From assembly GCA_017475745.1 (NCBI GenBank), contig JAFVEZ010000031.1, positions 58,837 through 122,836 on the forward strand: a DNA stretch of 64,000 bases, in the 5' to 3' direction. The first letter of the stretch is position 1; every line of letters begins with the position of its first letter. Positions 27,133 through 36,602 of this stretch are shown piece after piece. Source of the DNA: Selenomonadaceae bacterium. Lineage in GTDB: Bacteria > Bacillota > Negativicutes > Selenomonadales > Selenomonadaceae. The notes under the pieces were generated by a model. That model was not told the DNA's origin and searched no databases. It saw nothing but the letters and a program-made list of their open reading frames with translations. Both the position numbers and the translations under genes were made by a program.

Positions 27133-28953
27133 TTGAATATGCAGAACGAGGAATTTAAATATTATTCGATTGGAGCGGCAATAGCATATTTTATCTCATT
27201 GTTTGCATTTTACCTTGATATAGGACAGAATATGGGTTCTTATTGGGTTGCGGCTGTCATACCAATGATTGCAGGCTTAGTTTTGGTACAATTCGCAAGT
27301 AAAAAATATATCTTTTCGACATTAATGCTTCCGAACCTCTTAGCCGGTCTAGCTTGGTGCAGTGCTTTTTCAATATTATATGTCTGGACTTACGAGAAAC
27401 CCTGGTTCATGTCATTGACTTACTACGATTTTGTGGTAGGCACGGCAATATTTTTATTCTTGGTGAGTTTGGAAATACTTCTAATGTCGACACGACAAAT
27501 AAAATTGTCGGCTATTGTTATTTGTTTGTTGACATTTCTTTTTATGTTGATACCATTTATCGAATACACTTATTACTGCATGGTATGGCACTGTCTATCA
27601 CCAGCATCACTGATGGCACTTTACTTGACAAATTGGAATGAGAGTATTGACTTCGTTAGAGGAAGCATAGGCGATTTAAATGTCATTATAATATTTGCTG
27701 TGATCGCGTTCCTCTTGAAGAAGGCCTATAATGTTCACAAGAGCTTCGGCACTCACATTGTAGAACTCAATATCAATGCACAGCAAAAGAGCGCGGCTGG
27801 TGTAGTTTTGCTCTGTTCGATTGCCGCGCTGATCTATTATGTACCTCAGACTTCGATTGCCGGTCTCTGGAAGAATGTTACCGACTACGTCGCCGAAATG
27901 CAGCAGTATAATACAGGTCACGATGAGCGCTTCGCTGATATGCAGGTTGATCCAAGTCAGACTTTAGCTGCAAAGACAACGGGTACAGTGATAATGGTAA
28001 TTGGTGAGTCTGCTTCAAGAAGTTATATGAAAGCCTTTACGCCGGACTTACAATTTGACAATACGCCGTGGCTCAGTGGAAAAATGTCCGACGGTTTTGA
28101 TTCTACTGGCTTTGTTGTTTATCAAAATGCCTATGCTTGCTGGTCTCAGACGGTGCCAGTGCTGCAGAGAGCATTGACTGAGCAAAGCCAATACAACAAC
28201 AAGGAGTTTCACACCTCAACTTCAATCATTGACGCTGCTAAGAAGGCAGGTTACAAAACTTATTGGTTCAGCAATCAAGGGCGCTATGGTGAGTTTGACA
28301 GTGCTATTACACTTGTCGCCAAGACCGCTGATGTTGCTGAGTGGACTGACGATGCTTATGACTTCTCAGATAAATACGATTCAGCGCTACTGCCATATCT
28401 CGAAAAGGTCAATCCTAATGAAAATAATTTTATTGTTCTGCACTTAATGGGCAGCCATATCTACTATAATAATCGCTATCCAAGAGACTTCAAGCGCTGG
28501 ACAACCGAAGACGGAACTGGAATGGCAACCGCCGCGCCCTCATATGCCAATACTATTCTCTATACTGACTATATCTTGTCGCAGATTTATGACTATGCTT
28601 CAAAAAATTTAAATCTACAAGCAATGATTTACTTCTCCGATCATGGCGAAAATCTGGATATCTCACACAATCCTGATGTGTTCAGTTTCGATATGGTGAG
28701 GATACCAATGTTTGTCTATCTGTCGCAGGAATACCGAAGTATATTGCCTGAACGTGCAAGTTCTTTGTATAATCACAGAGACATGTACTTTACAAATGAT
28801 ATGTTGTATGATACAATTTGTGGTATAATGAATGTGTCATCGAATCGTTATGAGATGAGACAGGATTTTTCAAGTAAAAATTACGGCTTTTCGCGAGAGA
28901 ACTTAACAACCATGCTCGGTAAACATTTTCTGATTGAAGATACAAACAAATAA
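27133..28953 (+). CDS. Phosphoethanolamine transferase (sulfatase-fold, EptA/CptA-like)
   Basis: This 606-residue inner-membrane enzyme has five N-terminal helices (about 10-215) and a periplasmic alkaline-phosphatase-fold domain. It moves phosphoethanolamine from phosphatidylethanolamine to LPS or another glycan. VIGESASRSYMKAF holds the Zn-binding Glu and the nucleophile position, which is Ser here rather than the Thr of EptA. LHLMGSHIYY and YFSDHGENL supply further metal and substrate ligands. The start is TTG 27133, right after the acetyltransferase stop; ATG 27139 is also possible. Such enzymes change surface charge and polymyxin response in LPS-bearing bacteria. Confidence 0.88.
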   Translation: MNMQNEEFKYYSIGAAIAYFISLFAFYLDIGQNMGSYWVAAVIPMIAGLVLVQFASKKYIFSTLMLPNLLAGLAWCSAFSILYVWTYEKPWFMSLTYYDFVVGTAIFLFLVSLEILLMSTRQIKLSAIVICLLTFLFMLIPFIEYTYYCMVWHCLSPASLMALYLTNWNESIDFVRGSIGDLNVIIIFAVIAFLLKKAYNVHKSFGTHIVELNINAQQKSAAGVVLLCSIAALIYYVPQTSIAGLWKNVTDYVAEMQQYNTGHDERFADMQVDPSQTLAAKTTGTVIMVIGESASRSYMKAFTPDLQFDNTPWLSGKMSDGFDSTGFVVYQNAYACWSQTVPVLQRALTEQSQYNNKEFHTSTSIIDAAKKAGYKTYWFSNQGRYGEFDSAITLVAKTADVAEWTDDAYDFSDKYDSALLPYLEKVNPNENNFIVLHLMGSHIYYNNRYPRDFKRWTTEDGTGMATAAPSYANTILYTDYILSQIYDYASKNLNLQAMIYFSDHGENLDISHNPDVFSFDMVRIPMFVYLSQEYRSILPERASSLYNHRDMYFTNDMLYDTICGIMNVSSNRYEMRQDFSSKNYGFSRENLTTMLGKHFLIEDTNK

Positions 28954-29029
28954 ATCTATTTGCATTGTTAGATGTTATAATTAACAATTTTTATTTAAAG
29001 TTAAATTTTTCCTGAAAGAAAGTGAATAT

Positions 29030-30169
29030 ATGGACCCACTTGTATCTATAGTAATTCCAGTTTATAACGGTTCTAATTATATGAGAGAAGCTATAGATAG
29101 TGCTTTACATCAAACATATTCAAATATTGAGATCATTGTAGTAAACGATGGTTCCAATGATAATGGTAAGACCAAAGAAATTGCACTTTCATATGGCAAT
29201 AAAATAAGATATTTTGAAAAAAAGAATGGTGGAGTGTCAACTGCATTAAATCTGGCTATTAAAAAGATGCACGGAAAATACTTTTCGTGGCTCTCACATG
29301 ATGATATCTATTATCCAGATAAAGTACAAGTTGAGATTGATGCATTAAGAGCTGCAGGTGATATGTATCGTGTGGTTTATAGTAATTGGTCGTCGCTTGT
29401 CATGCCAGAAGGCAAAATTACAGAATATGATGGAACAACCATATATCGACAAGAGTTTTTAGAAACAGGAGCTTTCACTCCAATTTTTGGATTTATTAGT
29501 GGTTGCTCTCTTTTAATTCCTAAAATATATTTTGACGTTTACGGTGGCTTTGATGAAAAATATAGAGCTGTTCAAGATTATAAGAAATGGTTTGAGATGT
29601 TTAGAGGTAAGCGAATGGTTTATGTTCGCAAATCTCTCATACTTTCTCGACAACATTCAGAGCAAACAACATGGAAATATTCCAAAAGAAGAGAAGAGGA
29701 ATACTGGCTTTATAATTGGATGGTAAATAATGTAGAAAGTGATGATATTGTTGGAAGTGGATTAACTGATATGTATCATTTCTATAGTGCTATATTTACA
29801 AGGTGGATATTAAATCCTTTATGGCCCGGAGTAGCCGCAATAAACTTTTTATTTAATAAGTTAAAAGAACTTCCAGAGTCTCATGATATAAATGAACGTA
29901 TAAAGAAATTCGTAGAACTTTTTCAAAATCTTATAAATCAAAAAGATAAGGTCTATTTTTTGAAAGAAGAAGAACAAGCTTTTGATCTTATGTTTAGATT
30001 AAGAGGAATTAATCTTAATTGTCCACAAAAATTTGTTTCAATGGAACAACTCCAAGAGCTGGCTTCTAAAGAAAAAGTAAATTTGGTTCATTTTAACAGT
30101 TTAATGCAATGGCTTATAGATACACCCATAAAAAAAGATATGCTTGAAAAGTTAGTTAAAATTAATTAA
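29030..30169 (+). CDS. Glycosyltransferase family 2
   Basis: This 379-residue cytoplasmic GT-A enzyme opens VSIVIPVYNGSNYMREAIDSAL, with the nucleotide contact VVNDGSND and the metal motif SHDD in FSWLSHDDIYYPD. The first 220 residues are the catalytic domain. The rest is a helical tail with no clear match. There is no membrane anchor. AT-rich codon use, like the three genes that follow, suggests one transferred surface-polysaccharide block. The sugar is not predicted. UDP-L-FucNAc from the adjacent genes is a candidate donor. Confidence 0.88.
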   Translation: MDPLVSIVIPVYNGSNYMREAIDSALHQTYSNIEIIVVNDGSNDNGKTKEIALSYGNKIRYFEKKNGGVSTALNLAIKKMHGKYFSWLSHDDIYYPDKVQVEIDALRAAGDMYRVVYSNWSSLVMPEGKITEYDGTTIYRQEFLETGAFTPIFGFISGCSLLIPKIYFDVYGGFDEKYRAVQDYKKWFEMFRGKRMVYVRKSLILSRQHSEQTTWKYSKRREEEYWLYNWMVNNVESDDIVGSGLTDMYHFYSAIFTRWILNPLWPGVAAINFLFNKLKELPESHDINERIKKFVELFQNLINQKDKVYFLKEEEQAFDLMFRLRGINLNCPQKFVSMEQLQELASKEKVNLVHFNSLMQWLIDTPIKKDMLEKLVKIN

Positions 30170-30182
30170 AGAAGGATAGAAT

Positions 30183-31205
30183 ATGAGTATTTTTAAAAAT
30201 AAAACATTGATGTTGACAGGTGGTACAGGTTCATTTGGTAATGCCGTGCTAAAACGTTTTCTCAATTCAGACATAGGCGAAATTCGTATCTTCTCACGCG
30301 ATGAAAAGAAGCAAGATGATATGCGTCGTCAGTATCAAAATGACAAAATTCAATTCCATATTGGCGATGTAAGAGATTTTAGAAGTATAAAAAATGCTAT
30401 GTATGGTGTTGATTATATTTTTCATGCTGCAGCACTTAAACAAGTTCCTTCTTGTGAATTTTTTCCACTGGAAGCCGTCAAGACTAATGTTATTGGTACT
30501 GATAATGTTTTAACTGCTGCGATTGAAGCTGGTGTCAGAAAGATAGTATGCCTTTCTACTGATAAAGCTGCCTATCCGATTAATGCAATGGGTACATCAA
30601 AAGCAATGATGGAGAAAGTTATTATCGCAAAGTCGCGCACAGTTTCTGAAGACAAAACAACCATTTGCTGTACTCGATATGGTAATGTAATGTGCTCACG
30701 AGGAAGTGTAATTCCTCTTTTTATAAATCAAATTCAAAATGGTCAATCTTTGACTGTTACCAATCCAAATATGACGAGATTTTTAATGGATTTGAATGAA
30801 GCAGTAGACCTCGTTTTGTTTGCATTTGAAAATGGACACACTGGAGACCTCTTTATTCAAAAAGCTCCAGCCTGTACTATTGGAACATTGGCAGAATCAG
30901 TTAAGCAACTTTTTAATTCCAATTCTGAAATTAAAGAAATTGGTATTCGTCATGGTGAAAAGATGTTTGAAACTTTAATGACTGCTGAAGAAAGAATTAA
31001 ATCTGAAGATATGGGACATTATTTCAGAGTGCCTGTTGATTCGCGTGGATTAAATTATGAAAAATACTTTTCTCATGGTGATGACGACGTGTTAAAATTT
31101 GAATCTTATACCTCAAACAATACTGAACAACTTGATGTTGAGGGTGTTAAAAAGAAGTTGCTCGCCGTTGATTACGTTCAGAACAAATTGCAGGAGATTT
31201 CATGA
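30183..31205 (+). CDS. capE: UDP-GlcNAc 4,6-dehydratase/5-epimerase
   Basis: This is the first enzyme of UDP-N-acetyl-L-fucosamine synthesis (CapE/WbjB/FnlA). The 340-residue short-chain dehydrogenase has the NAD(P) loop GGTGSFGNAVL, then RIFSRDEKKQDDMR and DYIFHAAALKQVPSCE. The catalytic region LSTDKAAYPINAMGTSKAMMEK lacks the usual Tyr, as in this family. There is a match to inverting dehydratases such as FlaA1/PseB and CapE. The assignment rests on the neighbours capF and capG, which complete the pathway. It ends overlapping capF by 4 bases. Confidence 0.92.
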   Translation: MSIFKNKTLMLTGGTGSFGNAVLKRFLNSDIGEIRIFSRDEKKQDDMRRQYQNDKIQFHIGDVRDFRSIKNAMYGVDYIFHAAALKQVPSCEFFPLEAVKTNVIGTDNVLTAAIEAGVRKIVCLSTDKAAYPINAMGTSKAMMEKVIIAKSRTVSEDKTTICCTRYGNVMCSRGSVIPLFINQIQNGQSLTVTNPNMTRFLMDLNEAVDLVLFAFENGHTGDLFIQKAPACTIGTLAESVKQLFNSNSEIKEIGIRHGEKMFETLMTAEERIKSEDMGHYFRVPVDSRGLNYEKYFSHGDDDVLKFESYTSNNTEQLDVEGVKKKLLAVDYVQNKLQEIS

Positions 31206-32317
31206 TGAAAATTTTAGTCACCGGTGCCGGTGGTTTCATTGGAAAAAATGTTGTTAGTACACTTAAAACTATAGATGAATACGAAGTGTTAGAATATCAC
31301 TTTTGCATGGGGTTGGAAAAACTAGAAAACTTTTGCAAAGAATGTGATTTTGTATTTCATTTTGCTGGCGTAAATCGTCCAGAATCTACTGATGAATTCT
31401 TTGAAGGAAATGCTCATTTTACCGAGGTATTAGTAAATTATTTAAAAGCACAAAAAAATAATTGTCCAGTTTTATTCACCTCATCAATACAGGTTGAATT
31501 AGATAATGCTTATGGCCAAAGTAAGTTAGCCGCAGAAAATATTCTTCGTCAACATGAGACTACAATGTGTGCTAAGGTGTTAATTTATCGTTTACCTAAT
31601 GTCTTTGGCAAATGGTGTCGTCCAAACTACAATAGTGCTGTTGCTACTTTTTGTCACAATATCGCACATGGATTGGATATTCAAATAAATGATCCTTCTC
31701 GTGAAATGCACTTAGTCTATATTGATGACGTTATCCAAGAGTTTATGGCTGCATGTTGTGGCAAAGAGCATAAAGAAGGCAACGTTTGTTTTGTTCCTTT
31801 GACTTATCGAAGAAATTTACAAGAAATAGCCAATCTAATTAAAAGTTTTCCACAGTGTCGTTCAAATTTATCTATTCCAAATCAATCCGATGAGTTCGTG
31901 AAAAAATTATACAGTACGTATTTAAGTTATTTGCCTGAAGATAGTTTTAGTTATGAACTTCTGATGCACAAAGACAATCGTGGTAGTTTTTCTGAGTTTA
32001 TTCGTACAATCGGTCAAGGTCAATTTTCAGTCAATATAGTGAAACCTCATATAACAAAGGGTAATCATTGGCATCACTCTAAGCATGAAAAATTTCTTGT
32101 CATTGTTGGCAAAGGTGCCATTCGCTTTAGAAATATATTTTCAGAGAAAGTTATAGAGTATTTTGTCTCTGATGAAAAATTTGAAGTTATTGATATTCCG
32201 CCTGGGTATACACATAGCATTGAAAATACTGGTGAAACTGATATGGCTGTGATCATTTGGGCTAATGAAAATTTTGATCCTAAAAATCCTGATACATATT
32301 TCATGGTGGTGAAATAA
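31202..32317 (+). CDS. capF: CapF-type reductase with C-terminal cupin
   Basis: CapF (WbjC/FnlB) epimerises and reduces the CapE product to UDP-N-acetyl-6-deoxy-L-talosamine. The 371 residues comprise an N-terminal SDR domain (VTGAGGFIGKNVV; AYGQSKLAAEN with YxxxK) and a C-terminal cupin (about 245-371). The cupin has the metal-binding cluster ITKGNHWHHSKHEKFLVIVG and PPGYTHSIENTG. This two-domain layout is diagnostic. ATG 31202 or 31205 both fit. The overlap with capE (ATGATGA) implies coupling. Confidence 0.93.
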   Translation: MMKILVTGAGGFIGKNVVSTLKTIDEYEVLEYHFCMGLEKLENFCKECDFVFHFAGVNRPESTDEFFEGNAHFTEVLVNYLKAQKNNCPVLFTSSIQVELDNAYGQSKLAAENILRQHETTMCAKVLIYRLPNVFGKWCRPNYNSAVATFCHNIAHGLDIQINDPSREMHLVYIDDVIQEFMAACCGKEHKEGNVCFVPLTYRRNLQEIANLIKSFPQCRSNLSIPNQSDEFVKKLYSTYLSYLPEDSFSYELLMHKDNRGSFSEFIRTIGQGQFSVNIVKPHITKGNHWHHSKHEKFLVIVGKGAIRFRNIFSEKVIEYFVSDEKFEVIDIPPGYTHSIENTGETDMAVIIWANENFDPKNPDTYFMVVK

Positions 32318-33442
32318 TTGAGTAAATTAAAATTAATGACTATCTTAGGAACACGACCAGAGATCATTCGTTTATCTGAAACTATGAAATGTTGTGATAA
32401 GTATTTTAATCATATTATTGTACATACAGGACAAAATTATGATTATACATTGAATCAAATTTTTTTTGATGAATTAGAACTTCGAGCACCAGATTATTAT
32501 TTAGAGTGTGCAGGTTCAAATCTTGGGCAGTCTATGGGTAATATTATTGCAAGAAGTTATGAAATTTTACAGAAAGAAAAACCAGATGCTGTTCTCATTT
32601 TAGGTGATACTAATTCTGCTTTATCTGCAATTTCAGCAAAGAGACTAAAAATACCGATTTTTCATATGGAAGCTGGCAATCGTTGTTGGGATTGGAATGT
32701 ACCAGAAATGATAAATAGAAAAATCGTCGATCATGTTTCTGATGTCAACTTACCTTATACAGAACATTCTCGACGTTACCTTCTCTCTGAAGGTTTAGAT
32801 GGCAAAATGATTTTTGTAACTGGCTCACCAATGAAAGAAGTTTTAACTAGACATCGTAATAAAATTGATGATCGTCAGATTTTGAAAAAATTAAACCTTA
32901 CCTCAAGGCAATACTTTTTATTATCGGCTCATCGTGAAGAAAATATTGATAATGAAGAGCATTTTATGTCTCTTATGAACTCAATAAATTATATTGCAGA
33001 AAAATATCAAATGCCGATAATTTATTCAACTCACCCAAGAAGTAGAAAATTCATTGAAAAACGGAATTTCAAATTTCATTCTCTTGTTAGAAGTTTGCAG
33101 CCATTTGGATTTTTGGACTATAACAAATTACAAATGGAAGCTTATTGTGTTTTATCAGATAGTGGTACTTTATCAGAAGAAAGCGCAATGTTAAAATTTC
33201 CAGCAGTTCTTATCAGAACTTCGACAGAACGTCCTGAAGTACTCGATAAAGGAACCATAATATTAGGTGGAATATCTGAAAAAGAAATTTGCCAAGCAGT
33301 AGAAATGGCAGTTTCGATGTATGAAAATCATGAACCTACTGTGGAAGCATTGGATTATTCAGATATCAATGTTTCAATCAAGATTGCCAAAATTATTCAA
33401 AGTTATACTGATGTAGTTAATAAGACAATCTGGCTAATGTAA
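32318..33442 (+). CDS. capG: UDP-N-acetyl-L-talosamine/GlcNAc 2-epimerase family (UDP-L-FucNAc synthase)
   Basis: CapG (WbjD/FnlC) is a WecB-like 2-epimerase that yields UDP-L-FucNAc. The 374-residue GT-B-fold protein shows MTILGTRPEIIRLSE, VLILGDTNSALSA, FHMEAGNRC, LLSAHREENID and LSDSGTLSEESAML, which are all family motifs. It starts at TTG 32318 directly after capF. Because capE and capF precede it, the L-FucNAc role is preferred over the plain WecB reaction giving UDP-ManNAc. A terminator follows. Confidence 0.92.
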   Translation: MSKLKLMTILGTRPEIIRLSETMKCCDKYFNHIIVHTGQNYDYTLNQIFFDELELRAPDYYLECAGSNLGQSMGNIIARSYEILQKEKPDAVLILGDTNSALSAISAKRLKIPIFHMEAGNRCWDWNVPEMINRKIVDHVSDVNLPYTEHSRRYLLSEGLDGKMIFVTGSPMKEVLTRHRNKIDDRQILKKLNLTSRQYFLLSAHREENIDNEEHFMSLMNSINYIAEKYQMPIIYSTHPRSRKFIEKRNFKFHSLVRSLQPFGFLDYNKLQMEAYCVLSDSGTLSEESAMLKFPAVLIRTSTERPEVLDKGTIILGGISEKEICQAVEMAVSMYENHEPTVEALDYSDINVSIKIAKIIQSYTDVVNKTIWLM

Positions 33443-33488
33443 TTTGAGAGACAAATAAATATTAAATCGAGTATGTTTTGAAAATCAT

Positions 33489-33512
33489 GCAATCGTTAAG
33501 ATTGCTTTTTTT
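33489..33512 (+). terminator. Terminator of the cap operon
   Basis: GCAATC, loop GTTAA, GATTGC, then seven T. It abuts the convergent mscS stop. Confidence 0.8.
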
Positions 33513-34590
33513 ATGCCTTTACTACTGTACGAATTGGGAATGGAATATCAATTCCTTCTTCACGATAGCGTTTTGTGATAGCTTTGATAAACTCGTGCTT
33601 GAGGATGAACTGTGTCTTGAATTGAGTTGAATGTAGGAAGGTATTGAAGTCAATGGAAGAGTCACCAAAGGTGTGAAATCTCACCGCCGGAGCCAGAGGA
33701 TTGCGATCGACGCCCTTACTGTCAAAACTGGGTTGGTATCCATCAACACGCATCATTACATCACGGGCAACTTCAATAGTAACACGCTCAACTTGTTCAA
33801 GGTCGCTGCTGTAGCTCACGCCGATGGGTATCGTGATAACTATATCGTCACGCGGCTGAGAGTAGTTAGTCGTAATAGAACCAGCAATGGTTTTATTAGG
33901 AATGACTACTACACTTCCATCTGAGGCAGGCGTTATCGTCGTAAAACGCCAGTTAATATCAGTAACTCTACCCTCATCACCTGTACTGAGTTTAATATAG
34001 TCGTTGACTCGCATTTGTTTTGAGATGATGAGCTGTAAGCCACTGAAGATGTTGGCAAGCGTCTCTTGAAGACCGAGAGCGATTGCCATACCGCCGACGC
34101 CCATTGCGGTAAGAATTGGAGCGACTGAGATTCCATACTCCTGCAAGACAATTAATATGCCAGAAGCGTAGATGACAATTTTGATGATAGTATCAAGTAA
34201 TGTGGTCTGCGAAGCATTGCCGGCGCTTGAGAGCTTCATTGCAACTATACCCGTCAGCGTTCTAGCCAACACCTTCGTTAAAGTATAAACGATGACGGTG
34301 AACAGGAAGTAAGAAAACATTCTCATTAAGCCTTCGGGCAGTCGGCTTGTGTTGACGATCCAATACAGACCTGTCATCACGCAGAAGTTAATTGGAATAC
34401 CTCTCAATGCACGAAAGAAGATGGACTTCATGTCGAGGTTGAAGTCTTCTACATTCAAGTGCTGTTTTACTTTTTGCTCAAGTACGCGGTTAAGAGCTAC
34501 ACCTATCGAAAATGATGCAACCAAAATACACGCAGGCACGAATAGAAGTTCGGACATATAAGCCCAGTCAATATTAAAGAACTCTGACAA
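33511..34590 (-). CDS. mscS: Small-conductance mechanosensitive channel, MscS family
   Basis: This 359-residue inner-membrane channel opens under membrane tension to release osmolytes. It has N-terminal helices, then the pore helix APILTAMGVGGMAIALGLQETLANIFSG, and the beta domain with DYIKLSTGDEGRVTDINWRFTTI and VVIPNKTIAGSITTNYS. TTG 34590 (reading MSEFF) is chosen because GGGAGG lies 8 bases upstream. The longer frame to 34650 would add 20 unsupported residues. It lies 80 bases downstream of the alanine symporter on the same strand. Confidence 0.92.
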   Translation of the reverse strand: MSEFFNIDWAYMSELLFVPACILVASFSIGVALNRVLEQKVKQHLNVEDFNLDMKSIFFRALRGIPINFCVMTGLYWIVNTSRLPEGLMRMFSYFLFTVIVYTLTKVLARTLTGIVAMKLSSAGNASQTTLLDTIIKIVIYASGILIVLQEYGISVAPILTAMGVGGMAIALGLQETLANIFSGLQLIISKQMRVNDYIKLSTGDEGRVTDINWRFTTITPASDGSVVVIPNKTIAGSITTNYSQPRDDIVITIPIGVSYSSDLEQVERVTIEVARDVMMRVDGYQPSFDSKGVDRNPLAPAVRFHTFGDSSIDFNTFLHSTQFKTQFILKHEFIKAITKRYREEGIDIPFPIRTVVKA

Positions 34591-34669
34591 GAAAATTACC
34601 TCCCGTATCAAAAAAATCTTCCGAAGTCTTTGCGGACAGCAGAAGATCATATTATAAAAAATTTAATAC

Positions 34670-36103
34670 TTAATGAGCGGAACTGTGTAAATCAGCATTG
34701 TAGTCGACCTCTTCGCCCAATTTCTCCTTCTCGACAACAGCTTCTTGATATTGGAAGCACTCATTAGCAATGTCCTTGTTGAGAATCAACAGACAGAGTA
34801 AATTAGGAATCGCCATCAAGCCGTTCATGGTATCTGAGAAGTTCCAAACTACATCAAGAGTCTGAGTTGCGCCGATAAAGGTTATGCAACTAAAGAAAGC
34901 GCGATAAAAGTAAATCACTTTGCGATTGCTCACAAGATACTCAAGAGACTTCTCACCGTAGTATTCCCAACCGAGAATGGTAGAGAAGGCGAAGAGAGCC
35001 AAACTGACGGAGACAATAACTTTAGCCCATTCACCAAAGACCGTGCTGAAGGCGAGAATGGTCAGTTGCGCTCCACTTACGAGTTTACCTGTCTCCAAGT
35101 CAACTGCACCAAGCATACCAGAACTGGCAATGACGAGACCAGTGAGCATACAAATAATCATGGTATCAAAGAAAGTACCCGTCATATTGACATAACCTTG
35201 ACGGCTTGCATGATCTGTGCGGGCCGCCGCTGCTGCGATAGGTGCAGAGCCAAGACCTGCCTCATTGGAGAAGACGCCACGTGCAACGCCCCAGCGCATT
35301 GCAGTGAGCATTGTTGCAACGATTGAGCCGCCGACGCCGCCTGCAACCGCTTCAGTCGAAAAAGCCATACTAATCATCGTCATAATTCCACTTGGTACGT
35401 GCTCAAAGTTTACGATAATGACGATTAAAGTCACAATAAGATAGAAAGCCGCCATTGAGGGGACTATTATACTTGACACCTTGCCGATTGAGCGGATACC
35501 GCGCATCAACACTGCAAGCGCCAATACTGTCAGTGCAACGCCTGTTATCCAAGTAGGTATCTCAAAGCTGGTGTTAAGAGCAGCGGCAATGGAGTTAGCC
35601 TGTGTCATATTGCCAATACCGAATGAAGCACAGACAGCGAAGAAGGCGAAGAGAGCTGCCATCAAACGTCCAAAAGGTCCGCCGATACCATTCTTCATTG
35701 CATACATTGGACCGCCAGCCATTTCGCCGACGGAATTGGTCTCACGATACTTAACAGCGAGGACAGATTCGGCATATTTGGTGGAGAGACCGAAAGCAGC
35801 GCTAATCCACATCCAAACGATTGCACCCGGGCCACCGAGGACCATTGCAGTGGCAACACCAACGATATTGCCAGTTCCAACGGTTGCTGAGAGAGCAGTC
35901 ATTAAGGATTGAAACGGTGATATGTCACCCTCGTGCTTTGATTTCTTTCTGAAGATCAATCTAACAGCATACCAACAAAGATTTCGCCATGGAAGAAATT
36001 TGAGACGAATTGTCAAAAATATACCGGTGCCGACGAGAAGTGCAAGCATTATCGGACCCCATACAAAATCATTGATATCATTGAGTAGTTGAGAAATATC
36101 CAT
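34670..36103 (-). CDS. Sodium:alanine symporter (AGCS family)
   Basis: This 477-residue transporter with about eleven helices imports alanine or glycine with Na+. Family motifs include SPFQSLMTALSATVGTGNIVGVATA, GLSTKYAESVLAVKYRE, GPMYAMKNG and FSNEAGLGSAPIAAAAA. GGAGG lies before the ATG. It may supply D/L-alanine for wall synthesis. Upstream, on the same strand, is a small exported protein gene with a probable terminator between them. Confidence 0.95.
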   Translation of the reverse strand: MDISQLLNDINDFVWGPIMLALLVGTGIFLTIRLKFLPWRNLCWYAVRLIFRKKSKHEGDISPFQSLMTALSATVGTGNIVGVATAMVLGGPGAIVWMWISAAFGLSTKYAESVLAVKYRETNSVGEMAGGPMYAMKNGIGGPFGRLMAALFAFFAVCASFGIGNMTQANSIAAALNTSFEIPTWITGVALTVLALAVLMRGIRSIGKVSSIIVPSMAAFYLIVTLIVIIVNFEHVPSGIMTMISMAFSTEAVAGGVGGSIVATMLTAMRWGVARGVFSNEAGLGSAPIAAAAARTDHASRQGYVNMTGTFFDTMIICMLTGLVIASSGMLGAVDLETGKLVSGAQLTILAFSTVFGEWAKVIVSVSLALFAFSTILGWEYYGEKSLEYLVSNRKVIYFYRAFFSCITFIGATQTLDVVWNFSDTMNGLMAIPNLLCLLILNKDIANECFQYQEAVVEKEKLGEEVDYNADLHSSAH

Positions 36104-36133
36104 AAAAAACCTCCAAAAAAATAAATCTATAAA

Positions 36134-36162
36134 AAGCCTGCTATCATTACGATTTAAGGCTT
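36134..36162 (-). terminator. Probable terminator after the small exported protein gene
   Basis: On the minus strand AAGCCT and AGGCTT form a 6-bp stem with a 17-base loop, followed by TTTT. It overlaps the upstream stop codon. Confidence 0.45.
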
Positions 36163-36384
36163 GCAGCGTTTACAAGGTACATAACCTTCCGAGATGGCTT
36201 CTTCTCTGGAATTTATTGCTACTTTGTTATAAGGGTGCATCTCTGCTACTGACGGACAGTTGCTGTAATGGAATCTGTGACTACTCTTATTGCCAATATA
36301 TGTGGAAGCCAAAACTGGCATTACAACTGAAAGTATCAGAAAAACTGTCAAGATAGCAAGAATTAGACGTTTTCTTATTATCAT
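36154..36384 (-). CDS. Small exported protein with Ada-like metal-binding motif
   Basis: This 76-residue protein opens with a signal peptide (basic IRKRL, hydrophobic LAILTVFLILSVVMPV, cleavage after VLA). The mature 50 residues resemble the Ada N-terminal Zn-binding fold: YIGNKSSHRFHYSNCPSV, then SREEAISEGYVPCKRCKP. Cys of NC and of PCKRC are the likely ligands. Such stand-alone exported domains are common in Firmicutes, often beside nucleases. Function is unknown. ATG 36384 sits below an AAAGGGTG site; the TTG at 36402 is unlikely. Confidence 0.75.
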   Translation of the reverse strand: MIIRKRLILAILTVFLILSVVMPVLASTYIGNKSSHRFHYSNCPSVAEMHPYNKVAINSREEAISEGYVPCKRCKP

Positions 36385-36419
36385 AATTGTCACCCTTTCC
36401 AAAATTCGACTAGATAAAT

Positions 36420-36448
36420 ATTATATACTAAAAATATATTGCCGTCAA
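36420..36448 (-). promoter_or_regulatory. Promoter of the small exported protein gene
   Basis: On the minus strand TTGACG (36448-36443) and TATAAT (36425-36420) are spaced 17 bp. Confidence 0.7.
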
Positions 36449-36535
36449 GTATTGATAATTACTTGACTAGAAGTAGGAGATTTTGTTTTTTTGAAGAATA
36501 GAATAATATCGCCAAAAGTAAAATATGATAAAACC

Positions 36536-36562
36536 TGTAACACGCATAAATAGCGTTGTAAC
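36536..36562. promoter_or_regulatory. Repeat element upstream of efp
   Basis: Two copies of TGTAAC (36536-36541 and 36557-36562) flank ACGC, ATAAATA, GCGT, a 4-bp inverted repeat. It lies 40 bases before the efp start and could be a protein-binding site. No clear efp promoter was found. Confidence 0.3.
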
Positions 36563-36602
36563 AATGAAAATAACAATATTTAAATGAAGGGATATGATTC
36601 CA

